Below are positions 14,779-28,242 of a stretch of 64,000 bases of DNA, in pieces. The position numbers were made by a program, and so were the translations under genes. The notes under the pieces are model-generated. The model was not told the origin of the DNA, did not search any database, and saw only the letters and a program-made list of their open reading frames with translations. The stretch comes from Epiperipatus broadwayi (lineage: Eukaryota; Onychophora; Udeonychophora; Euonychophora; Peripatidae): contig JAQFVV010006197.1 of NCBI GenBank assembly GCA_028023455.1, positions 20,147,254-20,211,253 on the forward strand. Reading direction: 5' to 3'. Every line of letters begins with the position of its first letter. Position 1 is the first letter of the stretch.

Positions 14779-16965
14779 TTTATTTAGATACCTACAACTG
14801 CAGATCATTTTCAAATAAATAAAGATTGCATAAACTAAAAAAACTATTTAATATTAAACAGGACATTTTTACTTGATAAAACTAGATGAAAACATAAAGC
14901 AACAACTAATTTTAAAAATGGACAGGTATTTTACTACAAAGGTATAAATAGTAGAAGCATAAGTGAAGTGAAATTCATTATAACTACATAGCAGAACAAC
15001 ATTATATAGATTAACAATATATTAGAAAGTGTGGCAAAAATAGTAATTCAACTTAATGGAAAATCCTAAATAATAATTAAAATTTATACCATAATAAGTT
15101 TTAATTGTGATGGAGTAATAAAGGATCTTTATATGAAGGTACAAAATGCTTTTGAGACCAAACATAGTATTAAAACTTCTAATGAGAGGCTTTAGTACTA
15201 GAATTGGTAAACAATTAAAAGATGAAAGTGCTATAGTTAAATTTGATTAAGGTGATAGAAGTGAGGAAGGATTCAGACTTATGCAGTTTGAAGGGGAAAA
15301 AACTACATTGCAAATTCTTTTCTTTTTTTTTCAAAAAAATGCTAAAAAGAAATGGTCATGGAAGCTTGAAAATAAAATTTCAATGAACTGAAATATATAT
15401 ACTTTGATTAACAAAAAATATATATTTCAAAACTCTAATGTTCTTAATAAATTCAACAAAGGAAGTAATTAGTATGTTAATGCAAAATTAAAAACAAAAA
15501 CTATTAAGGAAATCAGTATTAACAGTTGATTTCCTAAGCTTCAGAAACCCTTCAATGAATTTAAATTAGAAATTATAATTACTGTAAAATATTAACTTTG
15601 AAGATGGTTCAGCCTTGCCTGAAATTGATAAAATGATAATTGATACTCTACTAGTACTGCAAGAAACACAGCGTCTACAAAAAACCCAGCAATTTACAAT
15701 AAATTTTCTATTGAGGCAAGAGAATAAAGAAGAAGAAGGAATGTAGATATAATCCATTAAAGGGCATTGAATATTATGAAAAAAGATTAATAATGATATA
15801 AGAAAATATATTTGCAAATTGCAAGGAAAACTATAGAAGATAATAAAAGCCTCAAAACTATAAAACGATGTTTTGATTTTAGAAGAGAAGTTATTTCAAT
15901 AATAAGAAAAAAAGATAAAACAATTACTAAAAAAAAAAAGATGACATCATGGAATATATAGAAGAAATCTATAAAAAAATATACAACAATAAAGAATAAA
16001 AAACAACAACAAAGTTATCTCCTATAGTTATTTCATCTCTAATTTTCCCACCATTTGAAATGAGGAAATGTCAAACAAATATATGAAGAAGAAAAGGTTA
16101 CAGGAAATTATATAATTGTTATTGATAATATTAAAATAAACAAGTGAGAAAACATATAAGTTGTTGGCAGTTATATACCAAATGTCTAAATGATTAGATG
16201 TGCCAGATAATTAGAAACATGCAGTAGTAACATTGATAATTTAAAAAGATTATTAAAGAAAACAGCAATTACAGACCTATCAGTCTTCTATCAGTTCTAT
16301 GCGAAATCTTTACCAACATAATCATAACTCATCTGCAGTGACGTTTGAATTCCAACTAACAAAAAAAAAAAACTAATGGATTTAAAAATGGTTTAAAAAA
16401 AGTGGATCATATCCTAGTATTGAAAAAAATTATAGAAAATTGCCATTATGCTTTGAATTGGTATATTATGAAAAAGTATTTGATTGTATAAGCATTTCTA
16501 TGGTGATTAAAATATTAGATCATCAGTATATAGACTAGGGATATTGTCATATTCTAAAGAATATTTTTTATCAAATTGCAACAGCAATGATTAGATTATT
16601 GCATGGTGATACTAAAAAATTGAAAAAGGTGTATAACAAAGAGTTATTACTGCAGTTTTACAAGAAATGTAAAATAGGAAAATAAAAAAATAAAAATAAG
16701 TGGAGATTATTTAAATGACTTAGATATTGTAGATGATATGATACATTTCACAAATAAGGCTTCAAAAACATTGGTCAGATTATTAATACAGAAGAAACAT
16801 AATAATGAAATTAATTATAAAATTAAATTTGGTTGGAGTGCCTTTGGTAAAAATAACTTAATATTAAAAAATATATATGTCTATGAATTTGAAAAGAAAG
16901 ATTTTACTAATTTTTACTTATGAATCTGAGATTTTTGACTTAACAGAAGAGAACTGAGATTCGTT
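14779..16965 (+). pseudogene. Decayed RTE-type retrotransposon (endonuclease/RT remnant)
   Basis: This is a broken relative of the intact element at 45.7-48.6 kb, in the same orientation. Collinear matches can be followed from the start (TTTTATTTAG..CTACAACTGCAGATC, near 14780-14806, against 45751-45780) through the endonuclease region (CTAGAATTGGTAAACAA near 15198), the RT region (CAGACCTATCAGTCTT near 16273) and a C-terminal part (TGGTTGGAGTGCCTTTGGTA near 16831) to about 16965. Many frameshifts, stops and deletions break it; the longest surviving frame is about 61 codons (16738-16923). It is about 270 bp shorter than the matching part of the intact element and stops before the C-terminus, where a palindromic element begins. 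No function is expected. Confidence 0.88.
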
Positions 16966-16990
16966 CTGATAATTTTTTACTTAGATATAA

Positions 16991-17443
16991 TGAAATTAAA
17001 GGGCATTTGAACACAGACTTTCAATATTCTTTCAGTCATCCACTCTATCCTGTATAACCAATACACATCATCACATACATGTGAAAAAGATAAATGATCT
17101 CCAATATATGTATTTCATGATAAATTGGCATTCATCAATTGTTCTGGATCATCCAAGTCCCAAACATATATATAATCAGTACTTGGTTTATATTAAGATA
17201 GCAAATCTTCAAAGTTTAATGGGTAGGCTTCAATCCTCTCCACTCTCCAACTCTCCAGCCATCAATATCAATGAAAATCTTCTGATCATGAAATGCACAA
17301 TAATATTGGCATCACCAAGGGCTTTGAGCATTCCATCATCAAATTTTCAATGATATGAATGACTGAAGAGTTGGAAAGTGGATATTGAAGCCTGTCCATT
17401 AAAGTTTGTAATTTTCTATCTTGATATAAATCAAGCACTGATC

Positions 17444-17492
<49 letters not shown>

Positions 17493-17660
17493 AACAATGG
17501 TGATCCAGACCAAATGATGAGTGCTGGTTCAGCATTAAATATGTATATTGGAGATCATTTATCTTTTTCACATATACAGGGTCATGTGTATCAGTTATAC
17601 AGGATAGAATTGATGACTGAAAGGAGTTTGAAAGACTGTGTTCAAATCTCCTTTAATTAC
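16991..17660. mobile_element. Palindromic fold-back element, copy 1
   Basis: The left arm (from about 16991) and right arm (to about 17660) are reverse complements over most of their length. The outer ends pair as TTAAAGGGCATTTGAACACA with TGTGTTCAAATCTCCTTTAA, and the inner ends as GAAAATCTTCTGATCATG with the complement of CATCATCAAATTTTC, leaving a loop around 17304-17334. The same family occurs at 38149-38980. There is no coding capacity; open frames here are shadows. The right arm contains an expanded AT/GT microsatellite (17443-17492). The element lies exactly where the decayed RTE copy ends, so it may have inserted into that copy or replaced its 3' end. Confidence 0.82.
17443..17492. 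repeat. (AT)n(GT)n microsatellite
   Basis: About 13 AT units run into about 12 GT units. It sits in the right arm of the fold-back element at the place where the sister copy (38.80-38.82 kb) has only a short ATATATATAGGTGTG stretch, so it looks expanded from a seed inside the element. Confidence 0.9.
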
Positions 17661-20300
17661 ATCTAGCTTAAGTATATACACTATACGTGTATTTAAATAT
17701 TAGGTATAATACATAATAATGTATGAAAATATAAATAATATTAAAAAAAGTATGCAAAAATTGAAAATATTATATTAAGTATAATATGTGAAATTGTTTA
17801 ATATTATATTATACATGCATTCTCCATGAATATTTCATTATCATTAAACAAATAAAATGCACTAATTTAGTGGCTGCTTCAAAATAAAGTCATATCTTAA
17901 ATTATAGTTTCCATAAAGAAAAAAAAACATCAATAAACTGAAATGTGAAAGTTTGATAAAATATAACTATAGATAGTAAGAAAGTTCATGACAATTCAGA
18001 TATAACTATTAGAATTACAAATGTTTGCATTTGTATAGTAACATTAAGATTTATATTAATAAGAATACATTTATAGTTTTAATATTATATATGTAATTAT
18101 TGAAAAATTATTGAGATTTTCCAGGTATTTTTTTAAAAATTACATCTCAGCCATAGTATATCTAAGAAAGCAACCAATTGAAAATTGAATTGATCAATTA
18201 AAATCAAGTCACCTAGCAAGAGTATTTGTATTAGTCTGATATTCATAAGCCAAAAGTGGAAACTGTGTATACATATATATATATATGAGATTTCATATTC
18301 AATATTTGTATTACACTGATCTACTTTGTAAAAATTTAGCAATTTCATCTACCTGTTTCTTAATTACTTCAATCATATTTTTTTATCAATAAATATTAGA
18401 AACATCTGCAATAAATATAATTTTAAAAAATCACTAACAACAAAAAGTAAAAAAAAAGTTGAATGATACACCAACTTGTCTTGCAAAGACAGAACAATTT
18501 CCAGTAAGAATTATCAATTAAATGTGAGCTCATTACAATTAATGATAAAGCAATGAGTATAAAATGCTCTGTATAGTTGACCCCAAAATAAAAGTGAGAA
18601 ATTCAAGAGTTAAGGATTCCTGGATTGAAGACCAAATATATCACTCTGAGGTTCAAATATATATAATTTCCAGAATAATTAACCATTCAGTAAAAAGATA
18701 ACAAGCAACAGTAAATTATCATCAAATGGCTCATTAGATTTTCTGTAGCATTCTATAGCTTAAGAGCTATATTTGTCTTCAGGTAGAGAACTTATTTATA
18801 ATCATACAATGAATCAGTAAACATATGAACAAAGTTTTCTCAAGAATCTATAAAGATGTTCAGATTGCAATAATATTGTGAAGCATAAACTTAATTATAA
18901 AAAATGAATAGGATAGTACAATTTTAAAATATAATATATATATTTTAATTTCACTCTGAGCAAACTTTTACTAAATAAGAGGGCTGAAAAGTAATTGCTT
19001 TCACAATTCATTTTTGAAAATAATGATTAGATTATCTCAGAAATAATTTAAATATGAAAATTTAATATTTCCAATAATTTAATAATTTAAAATATTATAT
19101 ATATATATGCTCGTTTGTAATGTATATATGCATAATGGATGAAGATGTGAAATTAATCTTAAGAGATTGATTTTCATTATAAAATACAACAGTAAAATAT
19201 AATTAAAAAGCAAAATTTTTATTTAAATGACTAATTTTACAGGAAATTTCTTTTAAATGTTTTTCAAATTGTCATAAATATAATCTACCTTCAAATTCAG
19301 ACTCATTTTCAATTTCTTTCCGAAATACAAAATTTTTATATGAACAATATTTTTCTATTAAATACTATATTGAACGACAATACATTTCTAGTAAGAATTA
19401 CTTCTCCAGATAAGTTAATTTTACTATAGTTTAATAATCATAATTATTCTATTTGTAGAACATGAAAATTTGATATAGAAATCCATAATTTTTATACATG
19501 GATTAGATTATGGTGAATGAAATATAGAATATTTAATGGAAAAACATGAACAAACAACAACATAATTAAATTAAAAGTAATATATTGGTAGTGGTGGTGG
19601 CGGCAGAAGGCAAAGTATATTTTATAGAAGAATAAAAATATTAATGAGATTTGAAATTATTAGAAATACTTAAAAGATGACAATTCAAATGATGAACCAA
19701 ACAAACACATATAAAAGGCTAATAAAATGCTTCAGGGAAGACAGGCAATCATTAAATTTAATTCTCTTTTGTGATTAAACAAATTAAAAAATATATAAAT
19801 TATACTTCAAAATGTGCTGGTTTCTAAGACAGAGAGCTCATAGAGATTGATTCCAATCAAGAATAAAAATATAAATGGAAGTATAGAATGTTACAATCAC
19901 AAATGATAATTAATAATAAAATTGGGAAAGGGGGTGCAAAAACAAAGGTATTAGAAAAAAATTAATAAAAAGTAACTACAAAAGTTATTCCAAGGTTTTC
20001 ACGCATAAAAATCATTATTTATCTAAAAAGATATGATAAAGATAACAGCAATATAAAATACAGAGCATTGGAAACAGTTGAAATAAAAATTTACACAAAC
20101 ACAGTTGCAAACAAAATGCAAGAGATGGCAATGAGATGGTAAATATTTTCAGACACATAACATACTACACATAATACAAAGGGTTTTACTTTACAGTGGT
20201 TGGTACAAACATCTATATGCCTATTAATTATGATTTGAATTCAGGCAGAATTTGTACATTTTTCTAAGCAATTGAGGATTTCCAAAAAAGCTAAGTATGT
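17661..20300. other. AT-rich non-coding DNA
   Basis: No gene recognised. There are A/T homopolymers, short (AT)n tracts near 18270 and 19095, and a small GGTGGTGGTGGCGGCAG run near 19590. The 71-codon minus-strand frame at 18348-18133 has no family signature. Confidence 0.5.
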
Positions 20301-20309
20301 TCTTTGAGA

Positions 20310-22530
20310 TAAATGGCACAACCTGTCATTTATTAGAGTGAAAGAGATGGGAGTAAAAAATTTTGGAGTTACATTAAAAGAAGAAATGTAGGGGAAAAAG
20401 AGATAGTATTAATAGATGATGAGGGAATAGAGTGTAGCTCTAGAGAAGAGAGAGAATCTTAAATAGATATGTAATGGATATAGAAAAGATGTTAGATGTG
20501 ATTAGTGATAGAAAACATGGAAGCATTTAGTAATGGGAATATCAGATTCACAAAAAATGAACTGAAGAGGCAGAGAAGAGATTGAAAAGTGGAAAGGTGA
20601 GAAATTTAGATGGGTGGGCAGCAGAGATGGTAATGAATTTAGGGCATAGAGCAAAAGCAAAGTTATTATCATGTTTTAATAAGATGGCACAAAATAAAGT
20701 TTTTCCAGGTAGTTAGAGTAATACAAGAATAAGATTATTATTTAAAAGAAAAGGTAAGGATCATAGAAAGTTAAATAATTATAGACCGATAGCGGTAACA
20801 TCAGTTTTATATAAAGTTTTCTCATAGTTGTAAAATGGATGGAAGAGAATAATGTAGTGGAGGAAATGCAAGGAGGTTTTAGGTCAGATAGGCATATAGA
20901 AGATAGTTTGTTTGTAGTTACACAACTTATGGAGATGAGTAGAAATTCAGGTAGATCATTACATATGAGTTTTATAGATATAGAGAAAGCATATGATAGA
21001 GTAAATAGAAATAGATTATGGATAAGGTTAGCAAATTTGGGAATGGATGAAGCTTTAGTAAATATTATTACAAAATTATATGAAAATAATTATTATACTT
21101 ACCAATTAGGGGATATAGAATCAGTTAAAGTTAAAAATGGGGTGGGATTAAAGCAAGGATGCCCTATGTCACCTATTGTGTTTTTGTTGTATTTGAGTGA
21201 AATGGAGAAAGCAATAGAAAGACTAGTAAGATGGATAGAGATACCGTTAATAGGTGGCAAGGGAGTATATACTTTGTTGGGTCTTTTTTGCAGACATCTT
21301 TTTGTGTGCAGAAAGAAGAGAAGATATGGAAATTATGTTGAGGGCATGTGCAAGGGTGGGTAAAGAGATGGGGATTAAATTTAGTGAAGAAAAATCAAAT
21401 ATAATGATGGTTAATACTGGGGAAAGAGAAGATGTAGAATTTTCATTGGGGGATATAAAGTTACGTGTGGTGGATAAATATAGGTATTTGGGAATCATCT
21501 TATGTAATCAGGAAAATTGCTTGGATGATTGAGAGAAAAAATTGGTAAATGAAGCAAAAAAGAGAAAGGGTTTGGTAAAGAAATTAACAATATTTTCATA
21601 TAATAAATATGATGTAGCTAGAATTGTATGGAAGGGAGTTGCAGTAGCAGGGTTAACATATGGTAATGATGCATTAAGTGTTAGTAAAAGGGTTTTAGAT
21701 TATTTAGAGAAAGTACAAAAGGAAGTAGGAAGACATGCATTAAATGCAGAGATGTGGACAGCAAAGGAGGCAATTCAAAGAGAAATGGGATGGTCAAGTT
21801 TTTATATGAGAGATACAAAAAGTAAAATGAAAATGTTTGGTAGGTTGCATTTTATGGATAGTAAAAGAATAACCAAAATAGTGTTTAATTTGGTTATGAG
21901 GGCAGGTAACAAGATGGGTGAGAAAGGTAATGCGGTATGCAAAAGATTTGGATAAAGAATTTATATCAGTATATTTGTATAAAAGGTGGGATGATTGTGT
22001 TAGGAGGATTGTTGAGTGTTATAGTGGTAAGGAATGGGATAAAAGAATAGAAGCATTAATAAAAAATAGGGAGTTGGAGAGATGGAGAACTAGTATGGAG
22101 GGTAAGAAGAGTTTAAATATATATAGAAGTAAACGGAACATTGGATGCGAGTTAGTTTATTGTTTAAGGCTTGAACGGGATCTTTAGCAACAAGAGAATA
22201 TACATGTAAATGGAAAACTGTGGGTGATTTAGTGTACAAATTGTGTAAGGAAGATATAGAAAATATTAGGCATCTGTTGATTGAATGTAAATGCTTGAAA
22301 GCAGAAAGGGTACAGATAATGAAGTTATGGGAGAATAGATATGAACAAAGTAATTACACAGAAAGTGAGTTATTGGTTTTATGCTGGGGTTGCAAAAAGA
22401 TAAGGGGGATTTAGATATAAAGACCATAAAGTTGACAAAGATTATGTTGTGGAAATGGGATGGGGCAGAATATGGGAAGACTTAGAATGGGGAATGGAAA
22501 ATAAAATGGCTAACAGGTTTACCTAGACAT
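20310..22530 (+). pseudogene. Broken non-LTR retrotransposon RT gene (second lineage)
   Basis: A reverse transcriptase gene split over several frames: about 20310-20838 (decayed), 20839-21363, 21254-21532, 21542-21955, 21918-22187 and 22220-22414. Readable parts in order are a linker (FWSYIKRRN, near 20361), the YRPIAVTSVLYKVFS region (near 20780-20823), QGGFRSDRHIEDS, motif A FIDIEKAYDRV (Asp codon 20977-20979), motif B GLKQGCPMSP, a motif C relic FFADIFLCAE (near 21284-21313), the KYRYLGI block, and a C-terminal zinc-knuckle relic (KLCKEDIENIRHLLIECKC). Motif C normally reads F/YADD; here one catalytic Asp codon is missing and a frame change precedes it, so the enzyme would be dead. The upstream endonuclease is not visible. 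The plus strand is purine-rich. The clade is not assigned; it differs from the RTE element at 45.7 kb. Confidence 0.85.
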
Positions 22531-23590
22531 AATTTCTGAGATATTCTTGACTTCGTTTAAGGAGAAGCCAAAATGCATCACATCACATTACTGGTCATAC
22601 TTATATGGAAAGACAAAAGCAGTCATAAAACTTCTAATCATCTTGCACTCAACTAGCCTAATGAGTATTGATCTCTTCGTTGTTTTTCTTAAGATTAATA
22701 TTATATCTTTGTACTAATATATATATGATTAAATGCATTCTATATTAACACTTAATAATCATTTAAAAATAGTTATGTTTTGATATTTATTTTTTTTTGT
22801 TTAATCAGGAGAGGCTGACAAGTACTTAAGCAGTACAAAAATGTTTGAGAAAAAATTAGTAGTTTGCCATTGTTTTTTAATTAATTTTTAAGACAAAACT
22901 GTAATAATTTTGGTTTCTAATATTCATTATTAAATAATAAAATATGTGATAAACTAAGAATACCGTTTTAAAATTTTCTACGCTAAACAAGTTTTCAGCA
23001 CTGCATTATTATATTTAGAATACAGTATAAAACTATCATCTTTAAGCACAATTGCAAAAAAAAAAAAAAAAGTTATTTTAAATAAACATTTCCCCCCAAA
23101 ATTTTGCATAAATATCAAATTTTAGTATTTCAATATTAAAGTACTATATATATATACACGTATACAAAATATCACATCAATTTTTAAAAAAATGAGATTC
23201 AATAAGACAAGAGAAGCTAAATACAGAATTTAAATAGCCAAAAAAAAAAAAGACTTTATTATAATGTATTAATGGTTCTAAAAGTATTATGTAATAAAAA
23301 ATCATATTATAAAAAAAAGCGTTAATAGAGTAAAGATTCAGAAGTTATATATTTTCTTTTCACATATAAACAAATTCACTAACAATTAAAATTAAGGGGA
23401 AAGTAACTTATCTTTGAATTTCACTTTCAATACTGTTAAAAACATAAAAATGCAATGGTTACTGCCATTGGAAAATAAATTGTTTTCTAATATATATTTT
23501 GACCAAGTAGCAACAGCAGCCATTTACAAACAAAGATGCTATCTAAACCCCAAGAGATAGAAAAAAGATATTTAGATAAACAAAAAAAAT
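22531..23590. other. AT-rich non-coding DNA
   Basis: No gene recognised. The interval separates two decayed RT genes on opposite strands and contains A runs (for example near 23057-23070). Confidence 0.5.
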
Positions 23591-25460
23591 AATACAAACC
23601 AATCTTTAAACCATAAATAAGTACAACTATAGGACATCCATTATTTGGTTTATTTGATATTCTGTAATGCTGTCTTTTCACTTTTTCTGCAAAACCCTTT
23701 TCTCTCTGAAAGACTTCAACATCTTGTCTGTTTATAATCCTCCAATGTATTTTATTCTCCACCATATTTTTCCAATAATAACAATCAATATTCCATTTTT
23801 TAGAATGTCTTTAAGATAAACTCTACAATATAAAAGGGCAAATTTGTCTCTCCCATGAAAATAATACTCAAATTCACCACAAAACATTCTTTGTCTTGGA
23901 TTGTTCATATATCCAATCTCTCTAAAATGTGATTTTACAGTAGTGAATTATAAATTTTCATACTCAGCAAAGTGAAAACATTTTGATCTTTTGACCTTGC
24001 CTTATATTTTAAAAATTTTACCGAGCAGCCTTAAATGAACAGTTTGTGGTATTTAAGGCTTATTACTATTCAATAAATTAATACTGTTCTACATAGAACT
24101 AATTTAGTTGCAGTAGATATTTCATTGTGATGAAATACTCTATCTTTCAACTTATTAAAAGTAACAGCACACTGGAGTCTGTGTTGTATCTCAATATCTA
24201 AATCCATCTTTCTATTTAAAAAATTAACAAGATATACAAATTGGCTTATGCTCTCAAAATGATAACCACCCAGCTAAAAAGTCTATGACAATTTTTTTTC
24301 TTACTGGTTAATACAAAACTTGATTTTTTTAAATATTAATTACAAAACCAAATATTTTATATGTTGCATTTAAAATGTTTGAAGTATTAGAGATAATACA
24401 ATGATCAGAATACTGTAAATCCAGAATGCAATAAGATGAATTTCTTTCACTTTTGCTTTTAATAGGTTCAAGTTGAAAATTGCATTATAAAACTTGCATT
24501 ACATCTTGTCCTGATTCATTAAACTGCTCATAAATCTGGTTCCAAAGATCACAATCATAAAATCAAAAACTATATTGAAAACAAATACACACTTTATTTA
24601 ACACCAATTTTTATTTTTTAATGTCTTATATTTCTGTTATGTAGTAATAAATCTTTCTGTCACATTCATGTACAAAAATAACACAAAAGACTTTAGGTAG
24701 ACAGCCAATTAATATCAAACAATGCCAAATACCTGGAAATAAATTGATTCAAATACCTTGTCCAAAATGGCAAATATATATAATATTCTTTTGTTTCCAG
24801 TATTTTTCTTGCACTTTCTTGATTTTCTAAAATGACAGTGAGACTTTGGTAACCATTCACTTCTCACTGGAAATGATCTTTTTAACAAACTCCTTGAAAA
24901 CATCTTTGTCATAATGGATAGTAATGATATCTATTCCCTTTACTTTTAAAAAGTGGAATAGAAGCATCCTTACCATCAGGTATCACAACTTCATGGGTAT
25001 ATATATATATATATATGTCTTAAAAATTCTAGTATTTTTTATGCCAACATATTGTCATCATATTTTATATTTTCTCCAGGGATCTGCAACCTTTCCATTT
25101 TTAAAATTAGAACTGTTTTGACTTCACTAATTTAGATATCCTTGCCCCAATTTAAATAAATGGAGAAAATAAATATATTATTAAAAGATATTATCTCAAT
25201 TCTCATGTCATTATTCAAAAATGATCAAAATATTTTTTCCATTTGTCTGAAATAACATTGGCATCATTCAAGAAAGTAGAATTGTGATACTGTTTGCAGG
25301 TCCATAAGTTGTTTCCAATGCATCAAAAAAGGTCTAAAGTGACCACAATCAATGAAAGCCTGTATATTCTTTGCAGTGCCACTCTACCAACTATTTTTAA
25401 AGTTTCTTGTCAAATGTAAAACTTCTGCCATTCAATCTCTTTATTTATTATGATATTCCA
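23590..25460 (-). pseudogene. Heavily decayed non-LTR RT (third lineage)
   Basis: Read on the minus strand from 25460 downward, fragments in shifting frames follow the order of a metazoan non-LTR pol protein: a pre-RT linker (KNIQAFIDCGHF..FFDALETTYGP, near 25400-25310), an SHCHFR relic of the SQCGFR block (near 24843), a motif A relic LYIFAILDKVFESI (Asp codon near 24760), a motif C relic LQYSDH (24401-24412) in place of LQYADD, a DIEIQHRLQCAVTFNKL segment (near 24205), and a C-terminal WKNMVENKIHWRIINRQD segment (near 23785-23725). Stops and frameshifts are throughout. The linker and C-terminal pattern (W...D..W R..., then a basic tail) is that of a widespread animal LINE family, different from the intact RTE here. 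The fragment at 61.9-62.8 kb appears to be a relative. No activity is possible. Confidence 0.72.
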
Positions 25461-28027
25461 ATTCCAATTTACTATTCTATCAAAAAAAAAAATCCACCAT
25501 ATCTTTTCAATTTTAGATCTAAAATTAATATTAAAAATTAAATATATTTATTATTTTTATAAATAGACACTATGAGAGTTTTTCTTTTAACAATTCATCT
25601 TTTTCTACTCATACACATAATCTTATATTTTTAAAACCACAAACTATCATTTTAATACTTATAAACACAAAGGTTACGAACATTCGAAATATATAATAAT
25701 GCCCCCAAACATGCAATTAATTCTCATCAGCTAGGATAAAATATCTAAGGACTCCAAAAAACATATACTACTGTTGCAGATTTATTTATGTGATTTACTT
25801 AAATTTATTTTACAAGTGCTATACTTTTAACTATTATTTATTCATAATAAAAAAATTTCAATAAATACATAAATGACTATTAATCATTTTTATTAGAATA
25901 AAAAATATTACATTTCTAAATTTATAAAAAATGATTAATAATCATAAAATTACCTTTTCATATTTTTTTTTTAATTTATGAAAAAAAAAAAGATAAATTA
26001 CTAATTTGATATTATAGATGCAATTTGAAAAATGAATAGTTAAAATATTTTTGCTTTAAAAAATATATGGACACTATATATCTTAATTATTGTCCAAAAA
26101 TATCTAGTGAAATATTATCGTAAAATAAATATAAATAATAATATATTTATTTTACTAAATCAAATTGTAATAACATTAATTTTACCAAAATTCTTTTTGT
26201 TAAAAACAATAATATAAATACACATACATCACACACGCACATATATAAATACTTGTTTTATATTGTGAATCACTAAAAATAAATCTAAGAAAAAGCTTCC
26301 ATTAATTTTCTACAGAATATAAATTTTATACGAAATTAAAAACATGATCAATTTAAAAAAAAAATCAAAAAAGAACATGAAGATTTTAGACATGAATTTG
26401 AAAAAGATCTGAAAGATAAGTTGTAATGATAAATAGTATAAAAAGTTTGAAAACAATAAGTGAAAAATGGGATATAAAACCTTGATAAACTATATATAAT
26501 TACAAATATGTTACTACATGAAGAATGCAAAAACTATATTAAATGTATATCCTTAATGGAAATTTTTGGTGCAGAGTGCCCTTTTCTAAAACAAATGTTA
26601 TACTGTTAAACACACTGTAAGAAAGAAATGCTTCTAACTTTAGTTTCACATGTTCCAAAATGGACATAAGGACTGTTAGATTTCCTATTCATTACTGAGT
26701 TTCCATTGTTAATAAATAATACTTTTTATATTTTATATTTCCAGTTTTTACGATTACTCCTAATATTTTAAGACTGAAAATATAATCTTTGATAATAAAC
26801 TATAATGCAGAGTAAAATTTATATTCATATGCATATGATTTATATAAAATAACTACAAATTAATAGTTAATAAAAAATTGTATAATTTTAATAATATTAA
26901 ATAAGATTATTCTTAGAAAATTAAAAGAGAAAAAATTGGGTACTTGATCAGAGAGAAAAAAATTATAATAGATGAAATTATGCTGGGGCTCAAAAAAAGC
27001 ATTAAAAAAAGAATTTAATTAATAATCATAAAGAGAGAAATAGCTACAGGTTTTTGAAAAAGTACAGCAAGGGAGAAAAACTGTATGTGCGAATTTGGTC
27101 TTTTGGTAAATAACTAATGATTATGATATAAATGCAGATGCTAAATTTTTTATACACATTATAATGTATATAGAGAAATTTTCTTATGATTTAATATTTA
27201 AAATATGGAAGTTATGTCTTTGGTCTGAACATTTGAATCTAGATTTACATAATGTAGAAATGTTTTCAGGTTTCAGTTAAGCTTGGATTTTTATTTCAAG
27301 TATTCAGCCCATAAATAACCTGGTCAATTCAAAATTGATTATTAAATAAGAATCTAATTGTTTTTAGTTAGAAAATAAAACAAGGATGAACATACACTTA
27401 AAACTCTCTCTGTTTGGTAGTTTAAAAATCTGGAAAATAAACCTTCTAAACTGCTCTAGTTTGAAGTAATGTTGTAGATACTTTTTTAAAAGTTATTTTT
27501 ATCTTTATGCAATTGGACTGTATAATTCCCATAAATAACTTTCCATATCTACACAATATCTTCGGTTGAATTTTAATGTTAAAAAACGTTTTAGTCCAAC
27601 TAGCATTTTAGATATTGTTTTGAAAACTTATACATATATATAAACTTCTTTCATTAATCAATAATCTCTGTGCTTCTTGTAAATTAAGTATTTTCTCTAC
27701 CGGAAAATTACACACATTCAATTCATTGTCAAAAAAAAAAAAAAGTGCTAATTTCTACTAATTGTGATATTATTACTCATATGTCCCTTTTTCCAAAGGT
27801 ATATAAAAATTAATCAATCTTCAATTTTTTCAATTGTATTATGACTCAAATAATCTATTCTATGAAAGATATTTTTTAATCTTGTATATGTATAGCGATT
27901 ATGAAAATCACCAAATGAATAAGTCTACCACAAATCACCTACTAATAAATTCCTTTCAGGTGGACTAACATTTAAATTTACAATTTTCTACTTGTTTTTT
28001 TTAATTATAATTATTTCATTCAAGTTA
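25461..28027. other. AT-rich non-coding DNA
   Basis: No gene recognised. Very AT-rich between about 25,500 and 26,400, with long A and T runs. The 60-codon minus-strand frame at 26530-26348 is low-complexity and not credible as a gene. Confidence 0.5.
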
Positions 28028-28242
28028 GCATTAGAGTGAATTTCTTTCTATATCTATTCTATAATTCTGAGCATTAGAGAGAATTTCTTTCTATATCTAT
28101 TCTATAATTCCGAGCATTAGAGTGAATTTCTTTCTATATCTATTCTATAATTCTGAGTATTAGAGTGAATTTCTTTCTATATCTATTCTATAATTCTGAG
28201 CATTAGAGCGAATTTCTTTCTATATCTATTCTATAATTCTGA
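28028..28242. repeat. 43-bp minisatellite, 5 copies
   Basis: Five consecutive 43-nt units start at 28028, 28071, 28114, 28157 and 28200, each beginning GCATTAGAG or a one-base variant and ending CTATAATTCTGA. Units differ by one or two substitutions. No coding potential. Confidence 0.95.

Noticed and set aside
17081-17666. Open frames of 90 and 64 codons
   Set aside because: They fall in the arms of the palindromic element and show no protein family features.
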